Positions 16,893 through 24,841 of a stretch of DNA of 64,000 nt are shown piece after piece (position 1 is the stretch's first letter; each line of letters opens with the position of its first letter). The notes beneath the pieces were generated by a model, which ran no database searches, was not told where the DNA came from, and saw only the letters and a program-made list of their open reading frames with translations. Location: assembly GCF_049800915.1 (NCBI RefSeq), contig NZ_JBNAFY010000005.1, forward strand, positions 62,001 through 126,000, written 5' to 3'. The stretch comes from Amaricoccus macauensis_A (lineage in GTDB: Bacteria > Pseudomonadota > Alphaproteobacteria > Rhodobacterales > Rhodobacteraceae). Position numbers and translations under genes: made by a program.

Positions 16893-19282
16893 GCCTTCAT
16901 CCTCCTGCCTTCGGGGTCGAAGAGTGCCCCCCTCACGACGGTAGCACCGAACATCTCGCGTGCGATATCGATCTGCACCTGCGCACCATGGGCAAGCGTT
17001 TCGAGCCCGTGCGCGAGCGCCACCGGTTTTCCGACGCGGTAGCCGAAGGCGCAGGAGGAAGTCTGCCCAACAATCTTCTCATCGAGATAGACCGGCTCAT
17101 GACCAAGGGGCACCGCGCTTGCATCATCGAGCACCAGCGAGAAAATCCGACTGCTCGCACCCTCTTGGCGCGCTTGGGCCAATGCATCGGCCCCAATAAA
17201 GCCGCCTTCCTTGCGAGTCGCGAAATCAAGTCCGGCCGCCACCGGCGTCACGTCTCCATCAAGTTCGTGCCCCATGGCGCAGAACCCCTTCTCGATCCGC
17301 ATCGAGGTCTGAGCATGGAGCCCGGCAGGCACGGCACCTTCTCCCGTCAGCGCCGTATAGAGTGACTTGGTATCGGCAACCCGGCAGGTGATCTCCCACC
17401 CCGCTTCCCCGACATAGGACAACCGCGCTGCCGTCACTTCGATCCCGGCGATCCGCAACTGCCCGAGCTTGAAATAGCCTGGCAGTGCCGGCTCTGAAGC
17501 GCCCAGTTCCGCCACGATCCGGGCTGCGTCCGGTCCCATCAATCCAAGTGTGGCATAGCGCTCGGTCACATCCGCCAATGTCACGTCGAAGCCCTCGGAA
17601 TGGCGCCGAAACCAGGCGAAATCGCGCTTGATCGCATTGGTCCCGGTGAAAAGCCGATAGCGGTCCTCGGCGAGCCGATGCACGGTTATGTCGCTTTCAT
17701 AGGTGCCGCGTTCATTCAGCACCGCCGAATAGATCACCGACCCGGGGGCGCGCTGAACCTGGCCTGCGCAGGTGCGAGACAGGAACGCCTCCGCGTCCGG
17801 TCCGACCACATCGATCTTGCCAAATGGTGAGGCATCGAAGATTGCCGCCTTCTCATGCGCAGCGCGCACCTCCGCCTCGACATTCCCAAACCAGTCGGGC
17901 CGGCCGAACTTGAGTGCGGGTTCCGCGGCCTTGCCGAAATAGAGCGGCCGCTCCCAGCCATAGACCTGGCCGAAATGCGCCCCTGCGGCGCGGTACTCCG
18001 CATCAAGCGGCAGACGACGCAAACCGCGAGCGGTTCGAAGCTGCCTCCCCGGATAGGCTATTTCGTAGTGCGTGCCCAGAATCTCGGGCGCGCGGACCAT
18101 CAGGTGCTCGACCGAGTTGAACACCGGCGCGAAACGCTTGGCATCTGCCTCCGACAAGTCATAAGCCGTGTGTCCGTGAACAATCGCATGCGCGAGGTTC
18201 ATTCCCGCACCGCCGCCTGACGCGATACCCACCGAGTTCATACCGCAGCCGAGGAACAGCCCCCGCGTCTCGGCCGTCTCGCCCAGCATGAAGGCACCAT
18301 CGGGCGTAAAACTCTCCGGCCCGTTGAGCAGCATCTTCACTTCGGCGGTCTCGAGAGCGGGGAGCCGATGAAGCGCGTTCATCATCATCGGCTCGAAATG
18401 ATCCCAGTCTTCCGGCAGGAGACCGAACTCGAAGGTTTCGGTCAAAACGCCCGGCGCGATCGGCTTGCCCATCGGCTCGAAGCATCCCACCAGCAATCCG
18501 CCGGAATCGTCGCGGATATAGAGGTGATTGTCATGGTCGGAGAGCGTCGGCGTGTTTCCCGCGATCCCGTCGATGGGTTTCGTGAGTAGGTAGAAATGTT
18601 CGCATGCCAGAAGCGGAATCTCCGCCCCAGCCATAGCACCGACCTCACGCGACCAGAGGCCGGTGCAAAGCGCGATCGCGTCACATGAAATCTCGCCTTT
18701 CGTCGTCTCGACCCCGGTGATGCGTCCGTCTTTCGTCAAGATACCGGTCACGCCGGTGCGCTCGAAGATCCTCGCGCCATGCGCCTTGGCGCCTTTGACC
18801 AGCGCCGCGCAGACATCCGAAGGCGAGACACGTCCATCGTCTGGCGACCATACCGCCCCCAGAACATCTTCGGCATTCATCAATGGCCAGCGTTCCTTGG
18901 CCTCCCCGGAGGAGATAGACCGCGCATTGAGGCCGTAGGCATGGGCCAGAGCCTCCTGTCTCCGAATGTGCGTCAGCCGATCCGGACTCGTGGCGAGCGA
19001 TAGCGACCCCTTCTGGATCCAGCCTACCGATTGCCCGGTCTCCTTCTCGAGCTGCCCATAAAGATCGACGGAATACTGGATCATCCGCGTCAGGTTCTTC
19101 GAGTGGCGCAACGCGCGAACCTGCGCCGCGGAATGCCATGTCGTGCCAGATGTCAGCGCGTTGCGCTCCAGCAGGACCGCATCTGTCACACCCATTTTGC
19201 CCAGGTGATAGAGCGTGGAACACCCCATGATGCCGCCGCCGATGACGACGACCGACGCATGGGAAGGGAGGGGATCTGGCAT
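16889..19282 (-). CDS. FAD-dependent sarcosine/dimethylglycine dehydrogenase-like protein with GcvT domain
   Basis: The start at 19282 follows GGAAAG and puts the FAD site near the N-terminus (797 residues). The DAO fold carries VVVIGGGIMG at 11-20 and SGTTWH with H50 at the position of covalent flavin attachment in this family. Residues from about 430 onward form the folate-binding GcvT and GcvT-C domains (GKIDVVGPDAEAFL, SYVGEAGWEI). Such enzymes oxidatively demethylate N-methylglycines and pass the methyl group to tetrahydrofolate. It is the first gene of a four-gene operon and is divergent from an RpiR regulator. The exact amine is not determined. Confidence 0.85.
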   Translation of the reverse strand: MPDPLPSHASVVVIGGGIMGCSTLYHLGKMGVTDAVLLERNALTSGTTWHSAAQVRALRHSKNLTRMIQYSVDLYGQLEKETGQSVGWIQKGSLSLATSPDRLTHIRRQEALAHAYGLNARSISSGEAKERWPLMNAEDVLGAVWSPDDGRVSPSDVCAALVKGAKAHGARIFERTGVTGILTKDGRITGVETTKGEISCDAIALCTGLWSREVGAMAGAEIPLLACEHFYLLTKPIDGIAGNTPTLSDHDNHLYIRDDSGGLLVGCFEPMGKPIAPGVLTETFEFGLLPEDWDHFEPMMMNALHRLPALETAEVKMLLNGPESFTPDGAFMLGETAETRGLFLGCGMNSVGIASGGGAGMNLAHAIVHGHTAYDLSEADAKRFAPVFNSVEHLMVRAPEILGTHYEIAYPGRQLRTARGLRRLPLDAEYRAAGAHFGQVYGWERPLYFGKAAEPALKFGRPDWFGNVEAEVRAAHEKAAIFDASPFGKIDVVGPDAEAFLSRTCAGQVQRAPGSVIYSAVLNERGTYESDITVHRLAEDRYRLFTGTNAIKRDFAWFRRHSEGFDVTLADVTERYATLGLMGPDAARIVAELGASEPALPGYFKLGQLRIAGIEVTAARLSYVGEAGWEITCRVADTKSLYTALTGEGAVPAGLHAQTSMRIEKGFCAMGHELDGDVTPVAAGLDFATRKEGGFIGADALAQARQEGASSRIFSLVLDDASAVPLGHEPVYLDEKIVGQTSSCAFGYRVGKPVALAHGLETLAHGAQVQIDIAREMFGATVVRGALFDPEGRRMKA

Positions 19283-19399
19283 GAAGTCTTTCCGCGTGGC
19301 TGTTCGCCTCTCAGGTGCGAACCATGCCGAAAATCCTTGCGCACAAAACATAAGCGGTCAACACTTCCAAAAAATAACACATGTTCTTTATTGACTCAA

Positions 19400-20287
19400 A
19401 TGGACCCAACGCTTCGAACCCGAACACTCAACCGCTTGAAGGAAGAAATTCCCACGCTGTCGCGCGGCCTGCGCGCCGTGGCCAAGTATATCGTCGACCA
19501 CCCATCGGATTTCGGTCTCGATCCCATCCGAGAGACCGCCCGCAAGGCCTCGGTCAGCACCTATACAATCGTCCGGCTTGCGGAGAGGTTCGGCTTCAGC
19601 GGCTATGACGAGATGCGGGAACCCTTTCGTCAGGCTCTCGTTTCCGCCTCCGTTTCCACCGAAAAGCCCGCCTGGATCGAGAGCCTTCGTGAAACGGGAG
19701 AGCTCGGCGCAGTGCAAGCCGATGCCTCACTCAGCAGCATGGCCAATGTAGAGCGCAGCCTGGAGGCGCAAAACCCGGAACAGCTCGACCGGGTCGTGAG
19801 CCTTCTTCTGGACGCGCCCAATGTCTATCTCACTGCTGCACGGGCCAGCTACGGGATCGCATACTACCTGCACTATGTCGGGCGCATGGCGCTGCCGTCG
19901 CTGCATCTGATCCCGCGGCACATGAACAGCCCCATTGACGACCTGGAATCCGCAAGCGTCGGCGACGCGATGATCGCCATCACGGCCACGCCTTATTCGC
20001 GCGAAACCATCGAGGCCTGCACCTTCGCGCGCAGCAAGGGGCTCAAACTGATCATGATTTCCGACAGCGAGATTGTCTCCCCGGAAGTCCGCGCCGACGA
20101 GACGCTGACAGCTTCCATGCTCTCGACCTATCACTTCGGCTGCTATGCCGGCGTCATGGCGCTGGTCGAAACGCTGATCGCGCTACTGGTCGCACGCGGT
20201 GGAGAAGCCGCGAAGGAGAGAATCAGATCCTACGAACAGCTTCGAAGCGAGAGCCATGCCTACTGGGAGGCCCGAAAAAAACGTTAG
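19400..20287 (+). CDS. RpiR/MurR family transcriptional regulator
   Basis: Starting at the ATG at 19400, the 295-residue protein has an N-terminal HTH of the RpiR type (DPIRETARKASVSTYTIVRLAERFGFSGYDEMR). A C-terminal SIS domain (about 125-250) contains VYLTAARASYGIAYYLHYVGR and the AITATPYSRETIEACTFA segment that in this family binds a phosphosugar or similar ligand. No Shine-Dalgarno site precedes the ATG, so the message may be leaderless. It is divergent from the dehydrogenase/BKACE operon with a 117-bp gap and is its likely regulator. Confidence 0.8.
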   Translation: MDPTLRTRTLNRLKEEIPTLSRGLRAVAKYIVDHPSDFGLDPIRETARKASVSTYTIVRLAERFGFSGYDEMREPFRQALVSASVSTEKPAWIESLRETGELGAVQADASLSSMANVERSLEAQNPEQLDRVVSLLLDAPNVYLTAARASYGIAYYLHYVGRMALPSLHLIPRHMNSPIDDLESASVGDAMIAITATPYSRETIEACTFARSKGLKLIMISDSEIVSPEVRADETLTASMLSTYHFGCYAGVMALVETLIALLVARGGEAAKERIRSYEQLRSESHAYWEARKKR

Positions 20288-20295
20288 TTTTTTCG
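20273..20295. terminator. A/T-stem hairpin between convergent genes
   Basis: CGAAAAAAAC and GTTTTTTCG flank a short loop that overlaps the stop codon of the RpiR gene. It offers a U-run in either direction. The stem has little GC, so it would be a weak bidirectional terminator between the convergent RpiR and stress-protein genes. Confidence 0.35.
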
Positions 20296-20320
20296 CACTC
20301 CCTTTGCGCCAACCTCCCGC

Positions 20321-20755
20321 TCAGTCCCGCAGCACCAAAACCGAACACTTCGCGTGGCGCACCACATGCGCGGCATTGGGGCCAACGAAATAGTCTCGCA
20401 GATCGGGCCGATGCGCGCCCATCACGATCAGCGACGGCGAATGCTTCTCCGCTGCGGCCAGGACCTCCTCATAGACACTGCCCTGGCGCAGGATATGAAG
20501 CGCCCTGGCATCCACATCTTCTCCCAGCGCATCGCGTATGACCCGATGGAGCATCTGCCCCGCTTCCGCGAAGGCCCGATCGGCCGCGCCCTCCTTGAAC
20601 CACGGCGAGATCAGCGGCATTGCGAAATCGGGAAGAACGGAGATCACCGCAAGCCGCGCATCTTCTCCGCGCGCAAGCTCATCGGCCTTCCTGAGGATAC
20701 GCCTCGTCTGATCCTCGTGGGTCAGATCGATAGCGGCCATTACCATGCCGGTCAT
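20321..20755 (-). CDS. Universal stress protein (UspA family), TRAP-associated
   Basis: The 144-residue single Usp domain begins VMAAIDLTHED and carries the ATP-binding-type signature IVMGAHRPDLRDYFVGPNAAHVVRHAKCSVLVL (G-2x-G-9x-G-S/T-like, with the second glycine replaced). It starts within the stop codon of the TRAP permease gene (ATGA), so the two are coupled. A Usp protein linked to a TRAP carrier is known for TeaD, which modulates ectoine uptake; a comparable regulatory role is inferred here. Confidence 0.85.
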   Translation of the reverse strand: MTGMVMAAIDLTHEDQTRRILRKADELARGEDARLAVISVLPDFAMPLISPWFKEGAADRAFAEAGQMLHRVIRDALGEDVDARALHILRQGSVYEEVLAAAEKHSPSLIVMGAHRPDLRDYFVGPNAAHVVRHAKCSVLVLRD

Positions 20756-23349
20756 GCCACTGCCTCCCTCTCATGCTGACTCCGGCGGTACTGCAGCAGG
20801 CAGATCAACCCGAACATCAGGAAGGCCGGGATGTAGAAGACCTCCTTCGGCATCCGGTCATTCTCGACCTCGACCCCGGTTACGGTCCAGTCGAAGTCGA
20901 TCCCCTGCTGTTCGGCATATCCACCGAAGGCGATCATGTCGACGATCACCTCTCCATCGCGTTCCACCAGCTCCAGCCCCGCATTCTGAGCCAGACGGCT
21001 GAAACCATCACCGTTCGCCGCCCCCAGAGGCAGCTGGAAGGTCGAGGCGACAAAATCGCCATCAAGCGTCATCCCCTCGATTTTGACCCGCAGGGAGCCA
21101 TCCGCGGGCGCGCTTTCTGCCAGATCGAAGATCTGCGCCGGCGGTTCGGAGAGATAGGCCGGTTGCACCTGATCGAGCCAGAAACCAGGCCGGAAGAGCG
21201 TGAGCGCAACGATGACAAGAACAACAGATTCCCAGATCCGGGACCGGGTCAGGAAATAGCCCATTGTCCCGGCGGCAAAGATCAGCATCGCGATCAGCGC
21301 AATGATGAAGACCACGATCGCATGCTGCCACGTGACATCGATCAGAAGCAGATCGGTATTGAAGATGAACAGGAACGGCAGAAGCGCCGTGCGGATCGAG
21401 TAGAAGAACGCCTGGAACCCAGTGCGCAGTGGATCGCCCCCGGAGATCGCGGCGGCAGCGAAGCTCGCCAGCCCAACCGGTGGCGTCACATCGGCCATGA
21501 TCCCGAAATAGAAGACGAACATGTGCACAGCCACGAGCGGCACGATGAGCCCGCTCTGTGCACCAAGCTCGACCACCACGCCTGCCATCAGGGAGGACAC
21601 CACGATGTAGTTTGCCGTTGTCGGCAGACCCATCCCGAGAATGATCGAGATGATCGCAACGAAGAACAGCATCAGCATCAGGTTGCCACCTGACAGGAAT
21701 TCCACGAATTCCGCCATCACCTGGCCGATGCCGGTCAGCGTGACCGAACCGACGATGATCCCGGCAACTGCCATGGCACAGGCCAACCCGATCATGTTGC
21801 GAGCGCCCAGGATCAGCCCGTCGATGGCCTCGGAGAACCCGTCGTGAATGCCCTGTGCAAGATTTCCCTCGCCGCGAAAGAAGGCGCGGAGCGGCTTTTG
21901 CGTCAGTAATACAAGCAGCATGAAACTGGCTGACCAGAAGGCGGAGAAACCGGGCGACTTCCGCTCCACCATCAGCAGATACATCAGCAGCAGAAGCGGC
22001 AGCAGGAAGTGCACGCCGCTGCGGAAGATGTCGCGGGTCGGGGGAAGATGCTGCATGGATTCGACCGAGAGATCGAGCTCCGGCCCCCGCGCCGCATAGC
22101 GAACGGCCAGAACGTAGAGCGCGAGAAAAAGCGCCACGACCACCGGTGTTGCCGCTGCGCCAAGCGCTGCATCGAGAAGCCCCACGGCCTGTCCTGCGAG
22201 CCAGAGCGTGGCCCCCGACAGGATGATGCCAACGCAGATCATGAGAACGGCGGAGAGGATGAAGATCACCGGGTTGGTCCGGCTCGTGCCGGTCATGCCC
22301 ATCTTCAGTGCCTCCAGATGGACAATATAGACCAGGGCCACATAGGAGATCGCCGCCGGCACGATTGCCGTCTTGACCACCTCGACATAGGAAATCCCGA
22401 CATATTCCGTCATCAGGAAGGCAACCGCGCCCATCACGGGCGGTGTGAGAACCCCGTTGATCGAAGAGGACACCTCGACCGCACCGGCCTTCGCGGGCGA
22501 GAAGCCCACCTTCTTCATCAGCGGAATGGTGAAGGTTCCGGTGGTCACCACATTGGCGATGGAGGACCCCGAGATCAGCCCCGTCGCGGCGGAGGCGATC
22601 ACCGCTGCCTTGGCCGGGCCGCCCCGAAGATGGCCAAGGGTGGCAAAGGCAAGCGAGAGGAAATAGTTGCCAGCGCCCGCCTGGTTCAGCAGCGCGCCAA
22701 AGAGCACGAAAAGGAAAACAAACCCCGACGACACGCCCAGCGCGACACCAAACACCCCCTCGGTCGTAAGCCAGAGATGGCTCATGGCGCGCTCGATCGA
22801 GGCGCCTCGCCAGCGGATCACATCCGGCAGAAGCTCGGAGGAGCCGAAGAAGACATATGCGAGGAACACCGCCGCCACCGCCATGAGCGGAAAGCCCAGC
22901 GAGCGCCGGGCCGCCTCCATGAGCAGCAGAACACCGATGCTGGCGAAGACCAGATCCTGCGTCGATGGCGCACCGGAGCGGGCAGCCAGACCATCCCAGA
23001 ACAAATAGAGATACCCGGCGCAGAACGCCCCCACCAGCGCCGCGATCCAATCCTGAACCGGGATGGTATGGCGCGGGCTGCGCTTCGTGGTCGGAAAGGC
23101 CGTGAAGGCAAGAAAGACCGCGAAGGCCAGGTGAATTGAGCGCCCCTGCGCGTTATTCACCACGAATATGCCGAGTTCGTAAGGAATCGGCGAGGCTATC
23201 CAGAGCTGAAAGAGCGACCAGGCAAGCGGCACGATCCAGAGAACCTGCCGGTTGAACCCCCTCTCCGGAGCCCGGCCTCCCGTATCCGTATCTGCAATGA
23301 AATCGTCGACGGCCGAACCGTCGGTCTCACCTGCCGCTTTCTTGCTCAA
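20752..23349 (-). CDS. TAXI-type TRAP transporter permease (fused small and large membrane subunits)
   Basis: The 865-residue protein has an N-terminal part matching the 4-TM small subunit, a 12-TM DctM-like large domain (GLISGSSIANVVTTGTF, IILGMGLPTTANYIV), and a C-terminal soluble piece like DUF3394. This is the fused permease that pairs with TAXI binding proteins. It is a sodium- or proton-driven importer of the inner membrane, probably for an organic anion. The binding protein gene is upstream, separated by a hairpin, and a Usp gene overlaps its 3' end. Confidence 0.9.
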   Translation of the reverse strand: MSKKAAGETDGSAVDDFIADTDTGGRAPERGFNRQVLWIVPLAWSLFQLWIASPIPYELGIFVVNNAQGRSIHLAFAVFLAFTAFPTTKRSPRHTIPVQDWIAALVGAFCAGYLYLFWDGLAARSGAPSTQDLVFASIGVLLLMEAARRSLGFPLMAVAAVFLAYVFFGSSELLPDVIRWRGASIERAMSHLWLTTEGVFGVALGVSSGFVFLFVLFGALLNQAGAGNYFLSLAFATLGHLRGGPAKAAVIASAATGLISGSSIANVVTTGTFTIPLMKKVGFSPAKAGAVEVSSSINGVLTPPVMGAVAFLMTEYVGISYVEVVKTAIVPAAISYVALVYIVHLEALKMGMTGTSRTNPVIFILSAVLMICVGIILSGATLWLAGQAVGLLDAALGAAATPVVVALFLALYVLAVRYAARGPELDLSVESMQHLPPTRDIFRSGVHFLLPLLLLMYLLMVERKSPGFSAFWSASFMLLVLLTQKPLRAFFRGEGNLAQGIHDGFSEAIDGLILGARNMIGLACAMAVAGIIVGSVTLTGIGQVMAEFVEFLSGGNLMLMLFFVAIISIILGMGLPTTANYIVVSSLMAGVVVELGAQSGLIVPLVAVHMFVFYFGIMADVTPPVGLASFAAAAISGGDPLRTGFQAFFYSIRTALLPFLFIFNTDLLLIDVTWQHAIVVFIIALIAMLIFAAGTMGYFLTRSRIWESVVLVIVALTLFRPGFWLDQVQPAYLSEPPAQIFDLAESAPADGSLRVKIEGMTLDGDFVASTFQLPLGAANGDGFSRLAQNAGLELVERDGEVIVDMIAFGGYAEQQGIDFDWTVTGVEVENDRMPKEVFYIPAFLMFGLICLLQYRRSQHEREAVA

Positions 23350-23381
23350 CGCCTGTCCCCCGGATCGTCTATGCTGGAAAA

Positions 23382-23412
23382 GGGCCCGCCCGCACCGGTG
23401 TGCGGACGGCCC
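23382..23412 (-). terminator. Hairpin with short U-run between TAXI binding protein and permease genes
   Basis: On the minus strand a GC-rich stem (GGCCGTCCGCA against TGCGGGCGGGCC, loop CACCGG) is followed by TTTTCC. Its place just behind the binding-protein gene fits partial termination, giving more binding protein than permease. Confidence 0.5.
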
Positions 23413-23428
23413 CCGTTTGGCTTACGAC

Positions 23429-24397
23429 TTACTGCCAGCCGCGCTCCTGGTAGTAGCGCACGGCACCGGGGTGCAGCTCTGCAGTGAGACCGGCCGAAAT
23501 CATCTCGCTCTCGTCGAGATTCGTGAATGCCGGGTGCAGACGCTTGAAGTCTTCGAAGCTCTCGAAGACAGCACTCACAAGCGCATAGACTACGTCATCG
23601 GGCGTATCGGCGGAGGTCACGATGGTCGCCCGCGGACCCCAGGAAGGAACATCGTCCGGGTTGCCGGCATAAAGCCCGCCGGGAATCGTCGCCGCGGCAT
23701 AGGCCGGGTTCTCTTCGAGGAGCTTGTCGATGTCCTCTCCCTCGAGCGCCAGCAGATCCACGTCACAGGTGGAGGTTGCTTCCTGGGTCGAACCATTCGG
23801 AAGACCCGCAGCCCAGACCGTGGCATCGATGTTCCCGTCGCATAGAGCGGAGGCCTGCTCGGCGGAAGCGAGCTCGGCGGTCAGCGAGAAGTCGTCCGTG
23901 GTGAGACCGGAGTATTTCATCTGCGTCTCGGCCAGTACTCGCGTGCCAGAGCCGGGATTCGCGATATTTACCCGCTTTCCTGCGAGATCCGCGACACTTT
24001 CGATCCCCGCATCGGCACGCACCATCAGGTGCACCGGTTCGGGATGGATCGAGAAAAGCGCGCGCAGTTCCGGGAACGCGCCGTCATCGGCAAAGGCGCC
24101 GGTGCCCTCCACAGCGGCCGACTGCACGTCGGACTGCACGACACCGAAATCGAGTTCGCCCTGACGGATCGTGCGGGTGTTGTAGACCGAACCACCCGTG
24201 GACTCGACCGAGCAGCGCAGCCCGTTCTCCGCCCGGTTCGCATTGACGAGACGGCAGATCGCGCCTCCCGTGGGATAGTAGACGCCCGTGACGCCTCCGG
24301 TGCCAATGGTAATGAACTGCTGGTCCTGAGCCATCAGGGGCGCCGCCAGCATCGATGCGGCCAAGGCCATTGGCAGGGACCGGTGGATGATCGTCAT
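23429..24397 (-). CDS. TAXI family TRAP transporter solute-binding protein
   Basis: The 322-residue precursor has a signal peptide ending PLMAQ. The mature part opens ITIGTGGVTGVYYPTGGAICR, the hallmark of TAXI proteins, and continues with FGVVQSDVQSAA and the substrate-loop RVNIANPGSGTRVLAE. It delivers its ligand to the fused permease encoded downstream. Known TAXI ligands are dicarboxylates and related anions; the one here is unknown. Confidence 0.92.
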   Translation of the reverse strand: MTIIHRSLPMALAASMLAAPLMAQDQQFITIGTGGVTGVYYPTGGAICRLVNANRAENGLRCSVESTGGSVYNTRTIRQGELDFGVVQSDVQSAAVEGTGAFADDGAFPELRALFSIHPEPVHLMVRADAGIESVADLAGKRVNIANPGSGTRVLAETQMKYSGLTTDDFSLTAELASAEQASALCDGNIDATVWAAGLPNGSTQEATSTCDVDLLALEGEDIDKLLEENPAYAAATIPGGLYAGNPDDVPSWGPRATIVTSADTPDDVVYALVSAVFESFEDFKRLHPAFTNLDESEMISAGLTAELHPGAVRYYQERGWQ

Positions 24398-24841
24398 TCC
24401 ATTCTCCTTGTCTGTTCTGTGAGGAACGGCACATGGGCGCCACGCCTCGCACAGGACAAAGAGTCGGCGATCGGAGTAAGAATGTCACGAAATAACTTGC
24501 ATCTTCGCCACGTTGTTAACCTGAAAACTCAGGCTTTTCCCGATCAGAACCGCGGCTTCGGACCGCCCCGGCAGCTTGATTCCACCGTAGTCTGCATGAG
24601 CAATCGGCATGCGAACCACCCCAGCCATCCTCGATTGCTCACCTGGAACAGTTAACGCAATCTGCCGTTTCACGATTTGCGAACCGTATCCGCCCCTCCG
24701 GCAGCGAACCTGCAGAACCCCTTCCAACGAACAGTTAACCGCCCTCCGCATTTCCCGAGAAAGGTCGGGCCGCAATAACACTATTCTAAGCCTTTCCCGC
24801 CACATCTGGCCCCCTGGTCCGTCGATTATTCTGAGTGTCCC
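24398..24841. other. 444-bp intergenic region with repeated GTTAAC sites
   Basis: No gene is seen. GTTAAC occurs at 24515, 24651 and 24734, the last two within the longer repeat GAACAGTTAAC (24646-24656 and 24729-24739). A small stem CCTGA-N4-TCAGG lies at 24520-24533. It separates the TAXI gene (minus) from the FecR-domain gene (plus) and should hold both promoters. Confidence 0.45.
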
